NCBI GenBank assembly: GCA_002711845.1 | Contig: PASF01000001.1 | Location: 426,275 to 479,535 of the forward strand | Direction: 5' to 3' | DNA length: 53,261 nucleotides | Source of the DNA: Gammaproteobacteria bacterium | GTDB lineage: Bacteria; Pseudomonadota; Gammaproteobacteria; Pseudomonadales; Pseudohongiellaceae | Shown: positions 36,329 to 48,273 of the stretch, piece by piece | Layout of the letters: the number at the start of each line of letters is the position of its first letter | Numbering within the stretch: position 1 is the first letter of the stretch | Made by a program: the position numbers and the translations under genes | Notes under the pieces: generated by a model | Database searches by the model: none | The model's input: only the letters and a program-made list of their open reading frames with translations | Told to the model about the DNA's origin: nothing

Positions 36329-37657
36329 ATGGCGCTGGTTCTGCTCGGCATCAATCACAACACGGCCAATGTCTCCCTGCGGGAGCAGGTTGCGTTTCCC
36401 CCGGAAAAAATGGCCGATGCCATGCAGCGTGTGACTGCCCTGGAACACGTCCGGGAAGCGGTGATTGTGTCGACCTGCAACCGCACAGAGTTGTACGTTG
36501 ATGTTGATCTGGGTGGACCTGTTGCTGCCGATGCCGAAGGCACAGTGGTCAGCCAGGATCAGGGCGCTGACCCCGAGCGCCTGCAGTTTGAGCAGCATAA
36601 ACTGCTGAGCTGGCTGAGCCAGTACCACGGTGTGGATGTCGCAGAGCTGAGTACCTGCAGCTACTTCCATTGGCGTGATGATGTCATTCGTCACTTGATG
36701 CGGGTGGCCTGCGGGCTGGACTCGATGGTGCTGGGCGAGCCACAGATTCTGGGGCAGATCAAATCCGCCTATGCCGTTGCCAAGGAATTGGGTGTCGCCA
36801 GGGCGGAGCTGTCACGTGCCTTCCAGGAAGCCTTTTCCATTGCCAAGGAAGTGCGCACTGACACCGCCATCGGCGAAAACCCCGTCTCGGTGGCGTACGC
36901 CGCGGTCACGCTGGCCGAACAGATATTCTCCGATCTGGGCAGCCTGCATGCGTTGCTGATCGGCGCGGGCCATACCATTGAGCTGGTGGCCCGACACCTG
37001 ACTGACCGGGGTGTGCGCAGCATCGTGGTTGCCAACCGGACACTGCAGAATGCCGTCAAGCTGGGCGAAAAGTTTGGCGCCCGGGGTGTGCTGCTGTCGG
37101 ATATTCCCGAGGAGCTGGAGCGCGCTGATATTGTGGTGTCATCCACCAACAGTCAGTTGCCGCTGCTGGGCAAGGGCGCCGTCGAGCGCGCCATCAAGAA
37201 GCGGCGTCACAAACCCATGCTGCTGGTGGATCTGGCGGTGCCGCGCGATATCGAGCCGGAAGTGGGGCAGATCAGTGATGCCTACCTGTACAGCGTGGAT
37301 GATATCCGTGATGTCATTGAGGATAACGTCAAAAGCCGCGCCCTGGCCGCCGAGCAGGCCAGTGCCATCATTGAGCGTGGCGTGGAAGAGTATCTGCGAC
37401 AGCTGCGCGCGCTGAATGCGGTTGCCACGCTGCGCGCATTTCGCGAGAAAGCCGATCAGACCCGGCAGCTGGAGCTGGAGAAAGCCCTGAAGGCACTGGA
37501 GAAAGGCATGCCGGCAGAGCAGGTGCTGGAGGCGCTGGCGCGCAGCATTACCAACAAACTGATTCATGCCCCCAGTGTGCAAATGAAAAAAGCCAGTGCC
37601 GAGGGTCGCGAAGACCTGATGCGGCTGACGCAGGAACTGTTTGAATTAGGTGAATGA
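36329..37657 (+). CDS. hemA: Glutamyl-tRNA reductase
   Basis: NADPH-dependent first enzyme of the C5 heme pathway. 442 aa. [20 protein letters not shown], the catalytic Cys in [10 protein letters not shown] near residue 50, [14 protein letters not shown], and a C-terminal dimerisation helix domain. It starts the hemA-prfA-prmC-moeB-rhlB run. The upstream 192 nt contains AT-rich stretches but no convincing promoter pair. Confidence 0.97.
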   Translation: MALVLLGINHNTANVSLREQVAFPPEKMADAMQRVTALEHVREAVIVSTCNRTELYVDVDLGGPVAADAEGTVVSQDQGADPERLQFEQHKLLSWLSQYHGVDVAELSTCSYFHWRDDVIRHLMRVACGLDSMVLGEPQILGQIKSAYAVAKELGVARAELSRAFQEAFSIAKEVRTDTAIGENPVSVAYAAVTLAEQIFSDLGSLHALLIGAGHTIELVARHLTDRGVRSIVVANRTLQNAVKLGEKFGARGVLLSDIPEELERADIVVSSTNSQLPLLGKGAVERAIKKRRHKPMLLVDLAVPRDIEPEVGQISDAYLYSVDDIRDVIEDNVKSRALAAEQASAIIERGVEEYLRQLRALNAVATLRAFREKADQTRQLELEKALKALEKGMPAEQVLEALARSITNKLIHAPSVQMKKASAEGREDLMRLTQELFELGE

Positions 37658-37673
37658 GTTGGGTGAATAAATC

Positions 37674-38756
37674 ATGAAAGCATCGATCTATCAAAAACTG
37701 GAAAATCTGGCCGAGCGTTGCCAGGAATTGCAGGCTTTGCTCAGTGATGCTGAAACCATCGCCAACCAGGAGCGCTTTCGTGCACTGTCGCGGGAATTTT
37801 CTGACATCGAACCGGTTGCGCGTGAGTTTGAGGCCTATCTGTCTGCACAAACCGGGCTGACCCAGGCGCAGGAGATGCAGCGCGACGCTGACCCGGAGAT
37901 CCGTGACATGGCGGAAGATGAGTGCCGCCAGCTGCGCCAGGATATTGAGGCGCTGGAGCTGAATCTGCAAAAGCTGCTGTTGCCCAAGGATGAGAAAGAC
38001 AGCATGAACGTGTTTCTTGAGATTCGCGCTGGCACCGGCGGCGACGAGGCAGCCTTGTTTGCCGGAGATCTGCACCGCATGTATTCACGGTATGCCGAGT
38101 TAAAGGGCTGGCGTCTGGAAATCATCAGCGAACGCCCCGGCGAACACGGCGGTTACAAGGAAATCATCAGTCGCATCGAAGGTCGCCAGGTTTACGGTCA
38201 GCTGAAATTCGAGTCAGGTGCGCATCGTGTGCAGCGTGTTCCCGAGACCGAAACACAGGGTCGTATCCACACCTCGGCATGCACCGTGGCGATTCTGCCG
38301 GCATCTGACGAGCTGGAAGAGATTGAACTGAATAAAGCCGATCTGCGTGTGGATACCTTCCGCGCCAGCGGCGCCGGGGGGCAGCACATCAACAAGACCG
38401 ATTCAGCGATCCGCATTACTCATATACCGACCGGGATGGTGGTGGAGTGTCAGGATGAGCGCTCCCAGCACAAGAACCGCGCGCGCGCCATGTCCCTGCT
38501 CAGTGCCCGCCTCAATGACATGGCGCAGCAGGCGGCCGACCAGCAGCAGTCGGATGCCCGGCGCCTGCTGGTCGGCTCGGGTGATCGCTCAGAGCGCATC
38601 CGCACCTACAACTTTCCACAGGGCCGGGTCACTGATCATCGCATTAACCTCACGCTCTACAAGCTGGCGGAAGTCATGGAAGGCCAGCTGGATGTGGTCA
38701 TTCAGCCCCTGGTACACGAATACCAGGCCGATTTGCTGGCCGAGCTGGCGGCCTGA
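37674..38756 (+). CDS. prfA: Peptide chain release factor 1
   Basis: Terminates translation at UAA and UAG. 360 aa, standard length. [35 protein letters not shown], and the catalytic GGQ in [15 protein letters not shown] near residue 235. Its glutamine is the target of PrmC, encoded next. Confidence 0.98.
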   Translation: MKASIYQKLENLAERCQELQALLSDAETIANQERFRALSREFSDIEPVAREFEAYLSAQTGLTQAQEMQRDADPEIRDMAEDECRQLRQDIEALELNLQKLLLPKDEKDSMNVFLEIRAGTGGDEAALFAGDLHRMYSRYAELKGWRLEIISERPGEHGGYKEIISRIEGRQVYGQLKFESGAHRVQRVPETETQGRIHTSACTVAILPASDELEEIELNKADLRVDTFRASGAGGQHINKTDSAIRITHIPTGMVVECQDERSQHKNRARAMSLLSARLNDMAQQAADQQQSDARRLLVGSGDRSERIRTYNFPQGRVTDHRINLTLYKLAEVMEGQLDVVIQPLVHEYQADLLAELAA

Positions 38757-38760
38757 GCCG

Positions 38761-39666
38761 ATGAGAGACAGCATTCGCCAGGCGCTGCACGAAGCGACGG
38801 CAACGTTGGCGGGCAGCGACAGTGCCCGGCTTGATGCAGAGGTCCTGCTGGCATCGGTGCTGGGCAAGGCGCGCAGTTACCTGTTCAGTCGCCCGGAGGC
38901 CGAACTCAGTGATGAGCAGCGCAGGGCATTTGCCGCGCTGGTCGCGCGCCGGGCCGAGGGTGAGCCGGTGGCTTATCTCACCGGCAGCCGGGGCTTCTGG
39001 ACGCTGGATCTGGCGGTCGGTCCGGCAGTGCTGATTCCGCGGCCGGAAACCGAGTTGCTGGTTGAGCTGGCGCTGAGTCTGGGCGTCAATATCAGTGCCC
39101 GGCACCCGGACCGACCGCTAGCGCTCGCCGACCTGGGCACGGGCAGCGGTGCGATCGCCCTGGCGCTGGCCAGCGAGCAGCCCCAGTGGCTGATTCATGC
39201 CACAGACCGCAGTGAACAGGCCCTGCAGGTGGCGCGTGACAATGCTCGTCGATTGCAGCTTGGGCAGGTCCGTTTCGCACTGGGTGACTGGTGTACAGCG
39301 TTGCCAGAGAGTGTCCGCTTTGACATGATCATCAGTAATCCGCCCTACGTCGCTGCCGGTGATCCGCACCTGCGTCAGGGCGATCTGCGTTTTGAGCCGC
39401 GCTCGGCGCTGGTGGCTGACGCGCGCGGCCTGGCTGATCTGGCCGTTCTGTGTCAGCAATCCCGGTCATGGTTGTATGATGGCGGTTATCTGTTGCTGGA
39501 ACATGGCCATGAGCAGGGCGAGGACGTGCGCAGCCTGCTGATCGATGCGGGCTTTGCTGAGGTCCGCAGCGAGCGCGATCTGGCCGGGCTTGAGCGGGTG
39601 ACTCTTGGGCGGATGCCGCCATCGGGGGTGCCCCACGCACAATCGGGAGAAAACACCTATGCGTGA
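38761..39666 (+). CDS. prmC: Release factor glutamine methyltransferase PrmC
   Basis: SAM-dependent enzyme methylating the GGQ glutamine of RF1 and RF2. 301 aa. The SAM loop is ADLGTGSGAIALALA and the catalytic motif is ISNPPYV. An N-terminal helical domain binds the release factor. Starts 4 nt after the prfA stop. The same frame is open upstream inside prfA, but those codons are shadow. It overlaps moeB by 8 nt. Confidence 0.97.
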   Translation: MRDSIRQALHEATATLAGSDSARLDAEVLLASVLGKARSYLFSRPEAELSDEQRRAFAALVARRAEGEPVAYLTGSRGFWTLDLAVGPAVLIPRPETELLVELALSLGVNISARHPDRPLALADLGTGSGAIALALASEQPQWLIHATDRSEQALQVARDNARRLQLGQVRFALGDWCTALPESVRFDMIISNPPYVAAGDPHLRQGDLRFEPRSALVADARGLADLAVLCQQSRSWLYDGGYLLLEHGHEQGEDVRSLLIDAGFAEVRSERDLAGLERVTLGRMPPSGVPHAQSGENTYA

Positions 39667-40414
39667 TGAGCAGTTATTGCGCTATAGTCGACAGATTATG
39701 TTGCCGGCCTTCGATATTGAGGGCCAGACCCGGCTGCTGCAGTCAACGGTATTGATTGTGGGTATGGGTGGGCTTGGCAGCCCGGTGGCCATGTATCTGG
39801 CCGCTGCCGGCGTCGGGCACCTGATTCTGGTGGATGACGATGTGGTGGAAATCAGCAATCTGCAACGTCAACTGGTCCACCGTGAAGCCAGCGTCGGTGA
39901 CAGCAAGGTCGAGTCTGCACGCCAGACGCTGTTGGCGCTGAATTCGCAGATCAGCATCACCACGGTGAATCAGCGTGTTGACCGGGCGCTGCTGGCGCAG
40001 CTGATCAGTCAGCCGGTAGACCTGGTCGTGGATGCCTGTGACAACTTCAGTACCCGGTTTGCCATTAACGATGTGTGTCTGCAGTACCAGGTGCCGCTGG
40101 TGTCCGGCGCTGCCATCCGTCTGGAGGGGCAGGTGGCCGTGTTTGACAGCCGGCAACCGGACAGCCCGTGTTACCAATGCCTGTATCAGGGCGGCGACGA
40201 TGAGCAGATGAGCTGCGCGCGCAATGGCGTGCTGGCGCCGGTGGTCGGAATAATCGGCAGCATGCAGGCGCTGGAAGCGATCAAGGTTTTATCCGGCATG
40301 GGCAAGAGCCTGTGCGGACGTTTGTTGCTGTTTGATGCCATGACATCATCCTGGCGTGAATTGCGTTTGTCGCGTGATCCGGCATGCTCTGCATGCGGGA
40401 CACGCGCTCCCTGA
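39659..40414 (+). CDS. moeB: Molybdopterin-synthase adenylyltransferase MoeB (ThiF/HesA family)
   Basis: E1-like enzyme that adenylates the C-terminus of MoaD (or ThiS). 251 aa. The ATP loop GMGGLGSPVAMYLAAAG, ISNLQRQ, DNFSTRFAIND, and two zinc-binding CxxC pairs (CYQC and CSAC). No rhodanese domain. GGGAGA precedes ATG 39659. No other molybdenum or thiazole genes are nearby, so the partner is not decided by context. Confidence 0.92.
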   Translation: MRDEQLLRYSRQIMLPAFDIEGQTRLLQSTVLIVGMGGLGSPVAMYLAAAGVGHLILVDDDVVEISNLQRQLVHREASVGDSKVESARQTLLALNSQISITTVNQRVDRALLAQLISQPVDLVVDACDNFSTRFAINDVCLQYQVPLVSGAAIRLEGQVAVFDSRQPDSPCYQCLYQGGDDEQMSCARNGVLAPVVGIIGSMQALEAIKVLSGMGKSLCGRLLLFDAMTSSWRELRLSRDPACSACGTRAP

Positions 40415-40439
40415 AAAGCTAAATTAAAGGTTGTTATAC

Positions 40440-41798
40440 ATGCAGAACACTGAACACGAAGAGACAGTCGGTACCGCGGATGCCGTTGAGCAGCCGGCCG
40501 CAACGACCGAGTCACCGCCGGTAGTGCCGGATATCCCGTTTAGCCGGTTTGCACTGGAAAAGCCGCTGGAGCGGGCCATCAAGGAGCTGGGTTACAAATA
40601 CTGCACGCCGATTCAGGCGCAAAGCCTGCGTTATACGCTGCGCGGGTATGACGTCACCGGCAAGGCCCAGACCGGCACCGGCAAAACCGCAGCCTTTCTG
40701 ATTACCATTATCAATGATCAGCTGAAGAACCCGGTCAAGGAAGAGCGCTTTATCGGCGAGCCTCGCGCCCTGATTCTGGCGCCCACGCGCGAGCTGGTCA
40801 TGCAGATTGCCAGCGATGCGCAGAACCTGAGCAAGGGCTGCGGGCTGCATGTGGTGACGCTGGTCGGTGGTGAGGATTACAAGAAACAGCTGGCTGCTGT
40901 TGACTCAAAACCGGTTGATATCGTGGTGGCCACGCCGGGCCGTCTGATTGATTTTCTGCAGAACGATCAGCTGTATCTGGGGCTGGTGGAAATCCTGGTC
41001 ATCGATGAAGCTGATCGTATGCTGGACATGGGTTTTATACCCCAGGTACGCACCATCGTCAGCCGCACGCCGCACAAAGACTGCCGGCAGACATTGCTGT
41101 TCAGTGCTACATTCACGCCGGAGATCATTGAGCTGACCTCGCGCTGGGCAATGGACCCGGTGATGATCGAGATTGCCCCCGAACGTGTCGCCACCGATAC
41201 CATTGAACAGATCGTGTATCTGGTGACCACCGAAGACAAGTACAAGTTGCTGTACAACCTGATCAAGGCTGAGGGTGCGGATAAGGTGATTGTCTTCAAT
41301 AACCGCCGTGATCAGGTGCGCAAACTGGCTGACAGCCTGTATCGTAATGGTGTCAGTTGCGGTCTGCTGTCCGGTGAGATTGCCCAGAACAAGCGGGTGA
41401 AAACCCTGGAGGCTTTCCGCGACGGAGAGATTCAGGTGCTGGTGGCAACCGACGTCGCCGGTCGGGGGTTGCATATTGATGACGTCAGTCATGTCATCAA
41501 TTACAGCCTGCCGGAAGAGGCAGAGGACTACGTCCACCGTATCGGCCGCACCGGGCGTGCCGGTGCGATTGGCACGTCAATCAGTTTTGCCTGTGAGGAA
41601 GATTCCTTCCTGTTGCCCAATATCGAAGAGAAGCTGGGGCAGAAGCTGCCCTGTGTTTATCCTGATGAGGCGCTGCTGGCAGAGCCACCGGCGTTCACCC
41701 GTCCATCTCACTTCAAGGATGAATCCAAACCGTCGACCCGCGGCGGCAGGAGTGGTGGAGGCAAGAGCGGCGCCGGCAAACCCCGTCCGCGCCGCTGA
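40440..41798 (+). CDS. rhlB: DEAD-box ATP-dependent RNA helicase, RhlB type
   Basis: 452 aa. The Q motif FSRFALEKPLERAIKELGYKY...TPIQ, AQTGTGKTAAF, PTRELVMQIA, DEAD in VIDEADRML, SAT, and HRIGRTGRAG. An acidic N-terminal extension and a Gly/Arg/Lys-rich tail (KSGAGKPRPRR) flank the core, suited to RNA binding. RhlB is the helicase of the RNase E degradosome in E. coli. ATG 40440 follows AAAGG. Confidence 0.9.
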   Translation: MQNTEHEETVGTADAVEQPAATTESPPVVPDIPFSRFALEKPLERAIKELGYKYCTPIQAQSLRYTLRGYDVTGKAQTGTGKTAAFLITIINDQLKNPVKEERFIGEPRALILAPTRELVMQIASDAQNLSKGCGLHVVTLVGGEDYKKQLAAVDSKPVDIVVATPGRLIDFLQNDQLYLGLVEILVIDEADRMLDMGFIPQVRTIVSRTPHKDCRQTLLFSATFTPEIIELTSRWAMDPVMIEIAPERVATDTIEQIVYLVTTEDKYKLLYNLIKAEGADKVIVFNNRRDQVRKLADSLYRNGVSCGLLSGEIAQNKRVKTLEAFRDGEIQVLVATDVAGRGLHIDDVSHVINYSLPEEAEDYVHRIGRTGRAGAIGTSISFACEEDSFLLPNIEEKLGQKLPCVYPDEALLAEPPAFTRPSHFKDESKPSTRGGRSGGGKSGAGKPRPRR

Positions 41799-41805
41799 TC
41801 CGGTC

Positions 41806-42135
41806 TCAGGCCGTTTTGCCGCCCCTGGCACCGGCGGCCTTCAGCACGTCCGCATAAGGCGCCGCTGCCCGATGACGGGCGACGTGATCAAGAAAGGTTG
41901 AGCCATCCGCCAGGGTCACGTTGATATCGTGACCGGCGGCGACAAAAAACGGCACAAACCGACTGAAGTGCTCGGGTAACATGCCACGATAGGCCTTGGT
42001 CAGTATGTGGTAGTCTGCGGGTACCCCTTCTGGTGGTTCCAGTGCAAGAAACCCCTGGATACGTTCGTCTGACCAGTTCTCGTTGCGGGTGGCAGGCTGG
42101 GTTCTTTCTTTACCGGTTTTTTTTTCTTCAATCAT
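41806..42135 (-). CDS. PA4642 family hypothetical protein
   Basis: 109 aa, small, soluble. NWSDERIQGFLALEPPEGV and YHILTKAYRGMLPEHFSRFV match the PA4642 family, known only as conserved hypothetical in Pseudomonas and relatives. TFLDHVARHR suggests an ankyrin-like helix pair, but no function is known. It lies 10 nt after gatB and converges on rhlB with a 7-nt gap. Confidence 0.82.
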   Translation of the reverse strand: MIEEKKTGKERTQPATRNENWSDERIQGFLALEPPEGVPADYHILTKAYRGMLPEHFSRFVPFFVAAGHDINVTLADGSTFLDHVARHRAAAPYADVLKAAGARGGKTA

Positions 42136-42145
42136 TGATGCACCT

Positions 42146-43579
42146 TCACGCGCTCAGTTTCTTGCGCAGTAATTCATTGAGTTGCGCCGGGTTGGCTTTG
42201 CCTTTGGACAGCTTCATGGCCTGACCGACAAAGAAACCAAAAACAGCTTCCTTGCCGCCACGATACTGTGCGACCTGATCCGGATTGGCAGCGATCACGT
42301 CATCAACCAGCTTCTCGATGGCGCCGGTGTCGGTAACCTGCTTCAGACCACGTGCTTCGATGATGGCATCGACATCAGTCTCGCCGTCACTCAATACCTC
42401 AAACACGGTTTTGGCGATCTTGCCGGAGATCGTATTATCCTTGATGCGGCTGATCAGTGTGCCCAGAGACTGAGGGCTGATCGGTGATGCACTGATGTTC
42501 AGGTCCTGCTTGTTGAGCAGGCCCAACAGATCGGCGCTGACCCAGTTTGCCGACAGCTTGGCATCGCCACACAGCGCCACGACCGCTTCAAAGTATTCCG
42601 CCATGTCCCGGCTGCTGGTCAGCACATCGGCATCGTACTCGCTCAGGCCGTACTGCGTGATGAAACGCTGGCAACGGGCGTCGGGCAGCTCCGGCAGGGT
42701 GGCGCGAATGGCGTCAATAAAGGCATCATCGATGACCACCGGCAGCAGATCAGGTTCGGGGAAGTAGCGGTAGTCGTTGGCCACTTCCTTGCTGCGCATG
42801 GAGCGTGTTTCATCTTTGTCCGAATCGTACAGGCGGGTTTCCTGCACAATACGGCCGCCGTCCCCGAGGATCTCTATCTGGCGCTGCACCTCATAGTTGA
42901 TTGCCTTTTCGACAAAACGGAACGAGTTGACGTTCTTGATTTCCGTGCGCGTGCCGAATTCGGTGTCGCCTTTTTTGCGCATGGAAACGTTGGCATCGCA
43001 GCGCATGGAGCCCTGTGCCATGTTGCCGTCGGAAATGCCGAGGTAAAGAATGATGGAGTGCAGCTTTTTCAGGTAGGCCACAGCCTCTTTGGCATTGCGC
43101 AGATCAGGGTCCGAGACAATCTCCAGCAGCGGCGTGCCGGCGCGGTTCAGGTCAATACCGGACATGCCCTGGAAGTCCTCATGCAGGGATTTGCCTGCAT
43201 CTTCTTCGATGTGTGCCCGGGTAATGGCAATGATTTTGTCGCTACCATCTTCAAGCTGGATTTTCAGGCTGCCACGCCCCACCGTCGGGAAGTCGAGCTG
43301 ACTGATCTGGTAACCCTTGGGCAGGTCGGGGTAAAAATAGTTCTTGCGGTCAAAAACCGAGCGTTTGCCGATCTCGGCATCCACTGCCAGGCCAAAGCTG
43401 ACCGCCATGCGCAGCACTTCTTCGTTCATCACCGGCAAGGTGCCGGGCATGGCCAGGTCGTACAGGCTGGCCTGGGTGTTGGGCGCCGCGCCAAAATGGG
43501 TGCTGCTGCCTGAAAACAGTTTGCTGTTTGTCGCAAGCTGGACATGTACTTCCAGACCGATAACGGTTTCCCAGGTCAT
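42146..43579 (-). CDS. gatB: Asp/Glu-tRNA(Asn/Gln) amidotransferase subunit B
   Basis: Phosphorylates and amidates misacylated Glu-tRNA(Gln) or Asp-tRNA(Asn) in the GatCAB complex. 477 aa. [36 protein letters not shown], and a C-terminal YqeY-like tail domain. It starts 3 nt after gatA ends. Confidence 0.98.
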   Translation of the reverse strand: MTWETVIGLEVHVQLATNSKLFSGSSTHFGAAPNTQASLYDLAMPGTLPVMNEEVLRMAVSFGLAVDAEIGKRSVFDRKNYFYPDLPKGYQISQLDFPTVGRGSLKIQLEDGSDKIIAITRAHIEEDAGKSLHEDFQGMSGIDLNRAGTPLLEIVSDPDLRNAKEAVAYLKKLHSIILYLGISDGNMAQGSMRCDANVSMRKKGDTEFGTRTEIKNVNSFRFVEKAINYEVQRQIEILGDGGRIVQETRLYDSDKDETRSMRSKEVANDYRYFPEPDLLPVVIDDAFIDAIRATLPELPDARCQRFITQYGLSEYDADVLTSSRDMAEYFEAVVALCGDAKLSANWVSADLLGLLNKQDLNISASPISPQSLGTLISRIKDNTISGKIAKTVFEVLSDGETDVDAIIEARGLKQVTDTGAIEKLVDDVIAANPDQVAQYRGGKEAVFGFFVGQAMKLSKGKANPAQLNELLRKKLSA

Positions 43580-43582
43580 GTG

Positions 43583-45031
43583 TTATACCTCCGGTCTTTG
43601 TGTGTGCCAGTCGGTGTGTAACTGGAACTGATGGGCCACATTCAACAGTCGCGATTCGGACAGTGCCGGGCCGACCAGTTGCATGCCGATGGGCAGGCCA
43701 CCGAGCATGCCTGCAGGCAGCGACATGCCGGGCAGGCCGGCAAGGTTGACGGCGATGGTGTAGATGTCTTCCAGGTACATGGTCACCGGGTCACTGTTTT
43801 TCTCGCCCAGCTTGAAGGCGGTGTGTGGTGACGTCGGGCCGAGGATCAGGTCTACATCCTTGAACGCGGTGTCAAAGTCTTCCTTGATCAGGCGGCGTAT
43901 TTTCTGCGCCTTCTTGTAGTAGGCATCGTAGTAGCCGGCCGACAGTGCGTAGGTGCCGACCATGATGCGGCGTTTGACTTCATCGCCGAACCCTTCGCCG
44001 CGACTGCGTTTGTACATGTCTTCCAGGTTGACCGGGTTCTCGCAGCGGTAACCGAACCGGGCGCCATCAAAGCGTGACAGGTTGGCCGATGCTTCCGCCG
44101 GGGCGATCACGTAGTAGGCTGGCACCGACAGGTGATTGTTGGGCAGCTCAATATCCCGGAAGGTTGCGCCCAGGCTTTCCAGCTTGCGGATGGCCAGCTG
44201 CAGAATTTCCTGAACGCTGGTGCTGAGGCCGCTGCTGAAGTGTTCACGGGGCAGGCCGATACGCAGGCCGGTCAGTGGCTTGCTCAGCTGCGCGGTGAAG
44301 TCTTCTGCCGGGATATCCAGGCAGGTTGAGTCCCGCGCATCTGCGCCGGCAATAACATTCATCATCAGGGCAGCGTCTTCTGCGCTTTTGCTCAACGGGC
44401 CGGCCTGGTCGAGGCTGGAGGCAAAGGCAATCATGCCCCAGCGTGAGACTCTGCCGTAGGTCGGTTTGAGGCCGGTGATGCCGCAGAATGACGCGGGCTG
44501 GCGAATGGAGCCGCCGGTATCGGTGCCGGTGGCCATGGCACACAGGTCCGCTGCGACCGCTGCGGCAGAACCGCCGGATGAGCCGCCGGGCACGCGCGCC
44601 TGATCCCAGGGATTGTGTACCGGGCCGAAATGACTGGTTTCGTTGGAAGACCCCATGGCGAACTCGTCCATGTTGGTCTTGCCCAGCATCACCGCCCCGG
44701 CGGCTTGCAGGCGTTCGACCACACAGGCGTCATAGGGCGACGTGAAGTTGGCCAGCATACGCGAGCCGCAAGCGGTCAACACGTCGCGGGTGCAGAAAAT
44801 ATCCTTGTGGGCGATGGGGATGCCGGTCAGCGGTGTGGCCTGGCCCGCGGCACGGGCGGCGTCAGCGGCGGCGGCCTGCGCCAGTGCCCGTTCCGGTGTG
44901 AGCGTGACATAGGCATTGAGCGCCGGGTTCAATTGCGCGATGCGATCCAGGTAGGCCTGTGTCAGTTCTACACTGGACACATCCTTGTTGGCCAGTGCGG
45001 TGGCCAGTTCAGCAACGGTTTTGCTTAACAT
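43583..45031 (-). CDS. gatA: Asp/Glu-tRNA(Asn/Gln) amidotransferase subunit A
   Basis: Amidase-signature subunit that releases ammonia from Gln or Asn. 482 aa. The Ser-cisSer-Lys triad region is visible: [23 protein letters not shown] and [15 protein letters not shown]. It lies between gatC (96-nt gap) and gatB. Its presence implies indirect Gln-tRNA or Asn-tRNA formation in this organism, although tRNA-Gln(UUG) alone does not tell which. Confidence 0.98.
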   Translation of the reverse strand: MLSKTVAELATALANKDVSSVELTQAYLDRIAQLNPALNAYVTLTPERALAQAAAADAARAAGQATPLTGIPIAHKDIFCTRDVLTACGSRMLANFTSPYDACVVERLQAAGAVMLGKTNMDEFAMGSSNETSHFGPVHNPWDQARVPGGSSGGSAAAVAADLCAMATGTDTGGSIRQPASFCGITGLKPTYGRVSRWGMIAFASSLDQAGPLSKSAEDAALMMNVIAGADARDSTCLDIPAEDFTAQLSKPLTGLRIGLPREHFSSGLSTSVQEILQLAIRKLESLGATFRDIELPNNHLSVPAYYVIAPAEASANLSRFDGARFGYRCENPVNLEDMYKRSRGEGFGDEVKRRIMVGTYALSAGYYDAYYKKAQKIRRLIKEDFDTAFKDVDLILGPTSPHTAFKLGEKNSDPVTMYLEDIYTIAVNLAGLPGMSLPAGMLGGLPIGMQLVGPALSESRLLNVAHQFQLHTDWHTQRPEV

Positions 45032-45127
45032 AAGCGTCTGTATCCTTGCCTGATCTGATGGGTTTCAGCAGTCAGAGATGTTGTTGACAATGTGCAAACA
45101 GGTTCGGTCGGGTGGCAACGGGGAGTG

Positions 45128-45415
45128 TCATTCGATGACTTTCGGGACCAGGTAAAGGCCGTCCTGCGTTGCCGGGGCGATTTTCTGGTAGTCGTCTCGC
45201 TGGTCGGTCTCGGTGACCACGTCCGGGCGCAGGCGCTGGCTGGCATCAAACGGGTGTGCCATGGGCGTCACAGCTGAGGTGTCTACGTCCTGCATCTGAT
45301 CGATCATGTCGAGGATGTTGGTGATTCGCTGGGCAACTTCCAGCGTGTCCGATTCGCTGATCTGCAGTCGTGCCAGATGCGCAATTTTTTCCACGTCTGT
45401 GTTGTCTAAGGCCAT
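45128..45415 (-). CDS. gatC: Asp/Glu-tRNA(Asn/Gln) amidotransferase subunit C
   Basis: 95 aa from ATG 45415 with AGGAG upstream; an in-frame TTG at 45418 would add one residue. [15 protein letters not shown] and a long linker ending LYLVPKVIE, which threads between GatA and GatB in the complex. First gene of the gatCAB run, divergent from mreB over 326 nt. Confidence 0.96.
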   Translation of the reverse strand: MALDNTDVEKIAHLARLQISESDTLEVAQRITNILDMIDQMQDVDTSAVTPMAHPFDASQRLRPDVVTETDQRDDYQKIAPATQDGLYLVPKVIE

Positions 45416-45494
45416 CAAAAGGCTCCTGAGTGTGCGATAATACCGGCCCTGCCAGGTTCTTGACTCAAGCCCGACACCGGAAAGTTTTTGATAC

Positions 45495-45523
45495 TTGCCC
45501 TAATACAAGAGCATTGCTAGAGT
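45495..45523 (+). promoter_or_regulatory. Candidate promoter upstream of mreB
   Basis: TTGCCC (45495-45500), 17 nt, TAGAGT (45518-45523); each box matches 4 of 6. It sits about 220 nt before mreB in the 326-nt gatC-mreB region. I see no protein-coding signal or strong hairpin in the rest of that region; an open frame running from 45598 into mreB is not supported by a ribosome site. Confidence 0.35.
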
Positions 45524-45576
45524 GCGTATCTATTTGCTGGAGAAGCCGTGATTATACGGGATTATGACCGGTCTGA

Positions 45577-46782
<1,206 letters not shown>

Positions 46783-46821
46783 CCCCTGCCGGGGTTGCCG
46801 CCTACAGGCTGAGGTTCTGCT

Positions 46822-47781
46822 ATTAAAACCTTATTTATCAAAGGCGTGTCCCTGGAGTATCGTCTGCTGGCATTCGTGGCGCTGTCGTTTGGTGTCATGT
46901 TTGCCGATTCGCGTTTCGATTACCTGGATCGCGTTCGTTACACCGTCGCGTATTTGAGCACGCCGGTCTACTGGGTGGCTGACATTCCTGCCCGTGCTTC
47001 GTCCTGGATCGACGACGTGTTTGTCTCTCAGCGTGATCTCATCGAAGAAAACGCCCAGCTGCGCCAGGAACTGCTGTTTGCCCAGCGCGAACTGCAACTG
47101 CTGGCGGGCCTGGCCAGTGAGAACAGCCGTTTGCGTGAATTGCAGGAAGCGTCGCAGGCGGTGCAGGGGCGAGTCATAACCGCTGAAATAATCAATGTTT
47201 CCAACGACCCGGGTTCCCGGCGTGTACTCATCAACCGCGGGGCCCACAACGGTGTCTTTGAGGGGCAGGCCATACTGGACGCACATGGATTGATGGGGCA
47301 GGTGGTGGAAGTGCTGCCGTTTACCAGCTGGGTGTTGTTGATCACCGATTCCCGCCATGGCACGCCGGTGCAGGTCAATCGTAACGGGGAGCGCGCCATT
47401 GCCCGCGGCAGCCGGAGCGATGCACCCGGCCTGGAGCTGGAATATGTGCCTGATACGGCAGATATCGTGATCGGCGATCTGCTGGTCAGCTCCGGCCTGG
47501 GGCAGCGGTATCCCAAGGATTATCCGGTCGCGGAAGTGACCAGCGTTTACCATGACCCGGGTCAGCCCTTTGCATTGATCAGGGCGCGGCCGCTGGCGCA
47601 GATGGATCGCACCCGCCATGTCATGCTGGTCGTCCCCGACGACGACATCATCGGCAGCGGTGTTGAGGCATTGCCGGCTTTCCAGGTGCCGCCGGACACC
47701 GGCCCGGCCACCGACCCGGAAACTGAGGCCACGCAGCCGAGTGACGCTGTTACATCACCTGACGCTCAGGGAGATTTCTGA
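46822..47781 (+). CDS. mreC: Rod shape-determining protein MreC, probable AUU start
   Basis: Periplasmic scaffold of the elongasome: one N-terminal membrane helix, a coiled coil (EENAQLRQELLFAQRELQLL) and two beta domains (RVLINRGAHNGVFEGQAIL, GLGQRYPKDYPVAEV). The only standard start is GTG 46846, but the eight codons before it read IKTLFIKG, continuing to VSLEYRLL. That matches the usual MreC N-terminus (KPLFxxGPSLxxRL). GAGG (46811-46814) lies 7 nt before ATT 46822, and TGA is in frame just upstream. I therefore infer an AUU start, giving 319 aa. The Pro/Asp/Glu/Thr-rich C-terminal tail is disordered. Confidence 0.93.
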   Translation: MKTLFIKGVSLEYRLLAFVALSFGVMFADSRFDYLDRVRYTVAYLSTPVYWVADIPARASSWIDDVFVSQRDLIEENAQLRQELLFAQRELQLLAGLASENSRLRELQEASQAVQGRVITAEIINVSNDPGSRRVLINRGAHNGVFEGQAILDAHGLMGQVVEVLPFTSWVLLITDSRHGTPVQVNRNGERAIARGSRSDAPGLELEYVPDTADIVIGDLLVSSGLGQRYPKDYPVAEVTSVYHDPGQPFALIRARPLAQMDRTRHVMLVVPDDDIIGSGVEALPAFQVPPDTGPATDPETEATQPSDAVTSPDAQGDF

Positions 47782-47783
47782 TC

Positions 47784-48272
47784 ATGGTACCCAGAGCGAA
47801 CGGCTTGTGGATCATTATTCTGACCTTGTTACTCGCCTATTTGCTGGCGATCGTGCCATTTCCCGACTGGGCCATGCACTACCGACCCCAGTGGGTGGCC
47901 ATGGTGCTGATCTATTGGATCATGGCGTTACCCTATCGGGTAGGCATCGGTGCGGCGTGGTTTGCCGGCTTTTTCATGGACATTCTTGAAGGTTCGCTGC
48001 TGGGGCTCAATGCCCTGTCCTTTGCGCTGATCGCCTATATCACGCTCAGCCTGCATCAGCGCCTGCGAATGTTTTCCGCCCTGCAGCAAAGCGGCATGAT
48101 TCTGGCGCTGGTAGGCCTGAACATGACGATTACCTATTGGATCAAGGTGGCGACTGAACAGACCGATGCCGGCAGCCTGCTGTTTCTGCTCGGGGCCCTG
48201 TCCAGCGCCTTTGTCTGGCCCTGGCTGTTTCTGGTACTGCGACAATTGCGGCGCGGTTTCAATGTGCACTGA
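47784..48272 (+). CDS. mreD: Rod shape-determining protein MreD
   Basis: 162 aa integral membrane protein with about five helices. WIIILTLLLAYLLAIVPFP, RPQWVAMVLIYW and AGFFMDILEGSLLGLNALSF are typical. Starts 2 nt after mreC. It completes the MreBCD unit and is thought to regulate PBP2 together with MreC. Confidence 0.95.
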   Translation: MVPRANGLWIIILTLLLAYLLAIVPFPDWAMHYRPQWVAMVLIYWIMALPYRVGIGAAWFAGFFMDILEGSLLGLNALSFALIAYITLSLHQRLRMFSALQQSGMILALVGLNMTITYWIKVATEQTDAGSLLFLLGALSSAFVWPWLFLVLRQLRRGFNVH

Positions 48273-48273
48273 C

